From positions 8,400,047 through 8,464,046 of the forward strand of contig VUYV01000015.1 in the NCBI GenBank assembly GCA_008711295.1: a DNA stretch of 64,000 nucleotides. Direction: 5' to 3'. The notes under the pieces are model-generated. The model was not told where the DNA came from. It made no database searches and saw only the letters and a list, made by a program, of their open reading frames with translations. Below, piece after piece: positions 63,115 through 64,000 of the stretch. The translations under genes and the position numbers were made by a program. This stretch comes from Anarhynchus alexandrinus. Taxonomy: Eukaryota > Chordata > Aves > Charadriiformes > Charadriidae. How positions within the stretch are numbered: position 1 is the first letter of the stretch; every line of letters begins with the position of its first letter.

Positions 63115-64000
63115 GCATATCACACCCTCGCAAGGTTTTGACTGCTCGAAGCGGACCAAGATTCCACCTTGCCCTTTTACAGACAGTTATTTCAAGTATA
63201 CCACAACGCTGATATCGCGCTTAAAATGTTCCAAATGTCTGAAAAAGAGGTCTGTGGTTAAGATGGTAACCTTCAGTGAAAATAAAAGATATTCTTTGTG
63301 GTAGAAGAAGGAAAAGAGCACACACAAGCAGCCAGTTAAGGCAACCTGCCTGAGCAAGAACTCTTCCTACTGCAATAGCTTGAACACTTGCCGCTACTTG
63401 CTTGCACCCACAGACAAGTGCTCACACTAAATGGTACCACACAGCAACCAGATGCCACACCATGACACCCCACTGGGTTTCCGAGTGGACTTCTTCTGAG
63501 CTACAAAGAAAATATTGGAGTCTGAAGCAGATCATAACGTGAAGACCATCATAGCAAGGTCATCCATCAACCGTAGCCTGTGGGGAACATACAAAACCCA
63601 AACCACACTTGTCTGCTCCTGCAGACTCAAGTAAAAGCAATCGGAGCAGTTTGCAGGAGTCTGATGCTACCAGCAACTTATGTATTTAAATTGGTAAGGG
63701 GGGAGGTATTAGCATAATTACTGTTTCCAAATGATGCAACCTCCCCGCACAGAACAAGAACTACAGACCTGTTAAAACCTCAGCTCCCCAGTGTCCTGGC
63801 ATCTGCTTTTCCCATTCAAAACCATGTGGATGACCTTCTATCGGTGTCACCTACTGAGAACCTCAACAGTCTACCTATGTGTCACCATCCTGCTGCTGCT
63901 GGCTTCTCTCCAATGCCAAGCACGGCTCCCAGCTGCTCTCTGTGCCCACCACATCATTCAGCTTTGTTCCCAGCCTGCGAGAGAGAGGTCTGTGAAAGAG

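Larger units (their letters stand above)
58774..64000 (-). other. DYM: DYM intron, partial (5' side of first exon seen)
   Basis: This is intron upstream of the DITY exon and continues past the window edge. I looked for the preceding dymeclin exon in reverse complement, including a donor after Leu, and did not see it. No CR1 copy was recognised over the whole 5.2 kb, the cleanest long stretch of the window. It holds short AAAAT and TATC runs, a few poly-A/T tracts (for example 61709-61721) and no frame with recognisable protein similarity. Confidence 0.85.

Noticed and set aside
1..64000. CR1 orientation bias relative to DYM
   Set aside because: I count about 20 sense and 11 antisense copies, but the sample is small and several entries are nested or duplicated, so no bias can be claimed.
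1..64000. tRNA, rRNA, snRNA genes, CRISPR arrays, LTR elements and complete LINEs
   Set aside because: No cloverleaf with A/B boxes, no snRNA core, no spaced direct-repeat array, no paired LTRs and no full-length CR1 were recognised by eye; a covariance-model scan would be needed to exclude small RNAs such as intronic snoRNAs.

Overview
This is a vertebrate nuclear intron landscape and almost certainly a bird genome. The main sign is about thirty 5'-truncated CR1 non-LTR retrotransposons, most of those with an intact 3' end closing on the avian CR1 octamer ATTCTATG repeated once or twice. No mammalian Alu, B1 or L1-like sequence was seen, and nothing looks bacterial, phage or CRISPR. CR1 makes up roughly a sixth of the window by my own coordinate sum.

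The one gene I can support is DYM (dymeclin), on the minus strand and partial at both ends. Four internal coding exons are present, in transcription order 58773-58648, 56504-56362, 10230-10048 and 5419-5241. All have GT-AG boundaries with matching split codons. Together they give 631 coding bases: one carried-in base plus exactly 210 codons without a stop, equivalent to about residues 165-375 of the roughly 669-residue vertebrate protein. The 5' exons should lie beyond base 64000 and the 3' exons before base 1. One intron (10231-56361) is 46,131 bp and holds most of the window.

Layout: 1-5240 is intron 3' of the last exon seen, with two CR1 copies at its left end. Bases 5420-10047 are an intron with four CR1 copies and a small CpG-rich patch. 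Bases 10231-56361 are the giant intron, with most CR1 copies, AT-rich tracts, a CpG-dense patch with a perfect TGACGTCA site near 17.99 kb, two sized N gaps, and two tandemly repeated segments that look at least partly like assembly products. Bases 56505-58647 hold one CR1 copy. Bases 58774-64000 hold no recognisable repeat family or exon.

CR1 copies read on the plus strand when the octamers are at their right end, and on the minus strand when they begin at the left with a form of aatcatagaat. At least four sequence types are recognisable by the bases next to the octamers: A (ggaccttgaagatcat, then gttccaaccc), B (ggacctttaagatcat, then gtccaaccatcaacc), C (ggacctcaggagatcatc) and D (ggacctcaggagagcttt). 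These labels are mine, not database subfamily names.

The observations most worth a second look are: a 28-bp micro-inversion that distinguishes two 99%-like copies of a 1.25-kb segment on either side of an N gap; a CR1 nested inside another CR1 with a 7-bp flanking duplication; a weak DYM splice donor with an antisense CR1 ending 48 bp beyond the exon; and the CpG/CRE patch. I found no convincing previously undescribed system.
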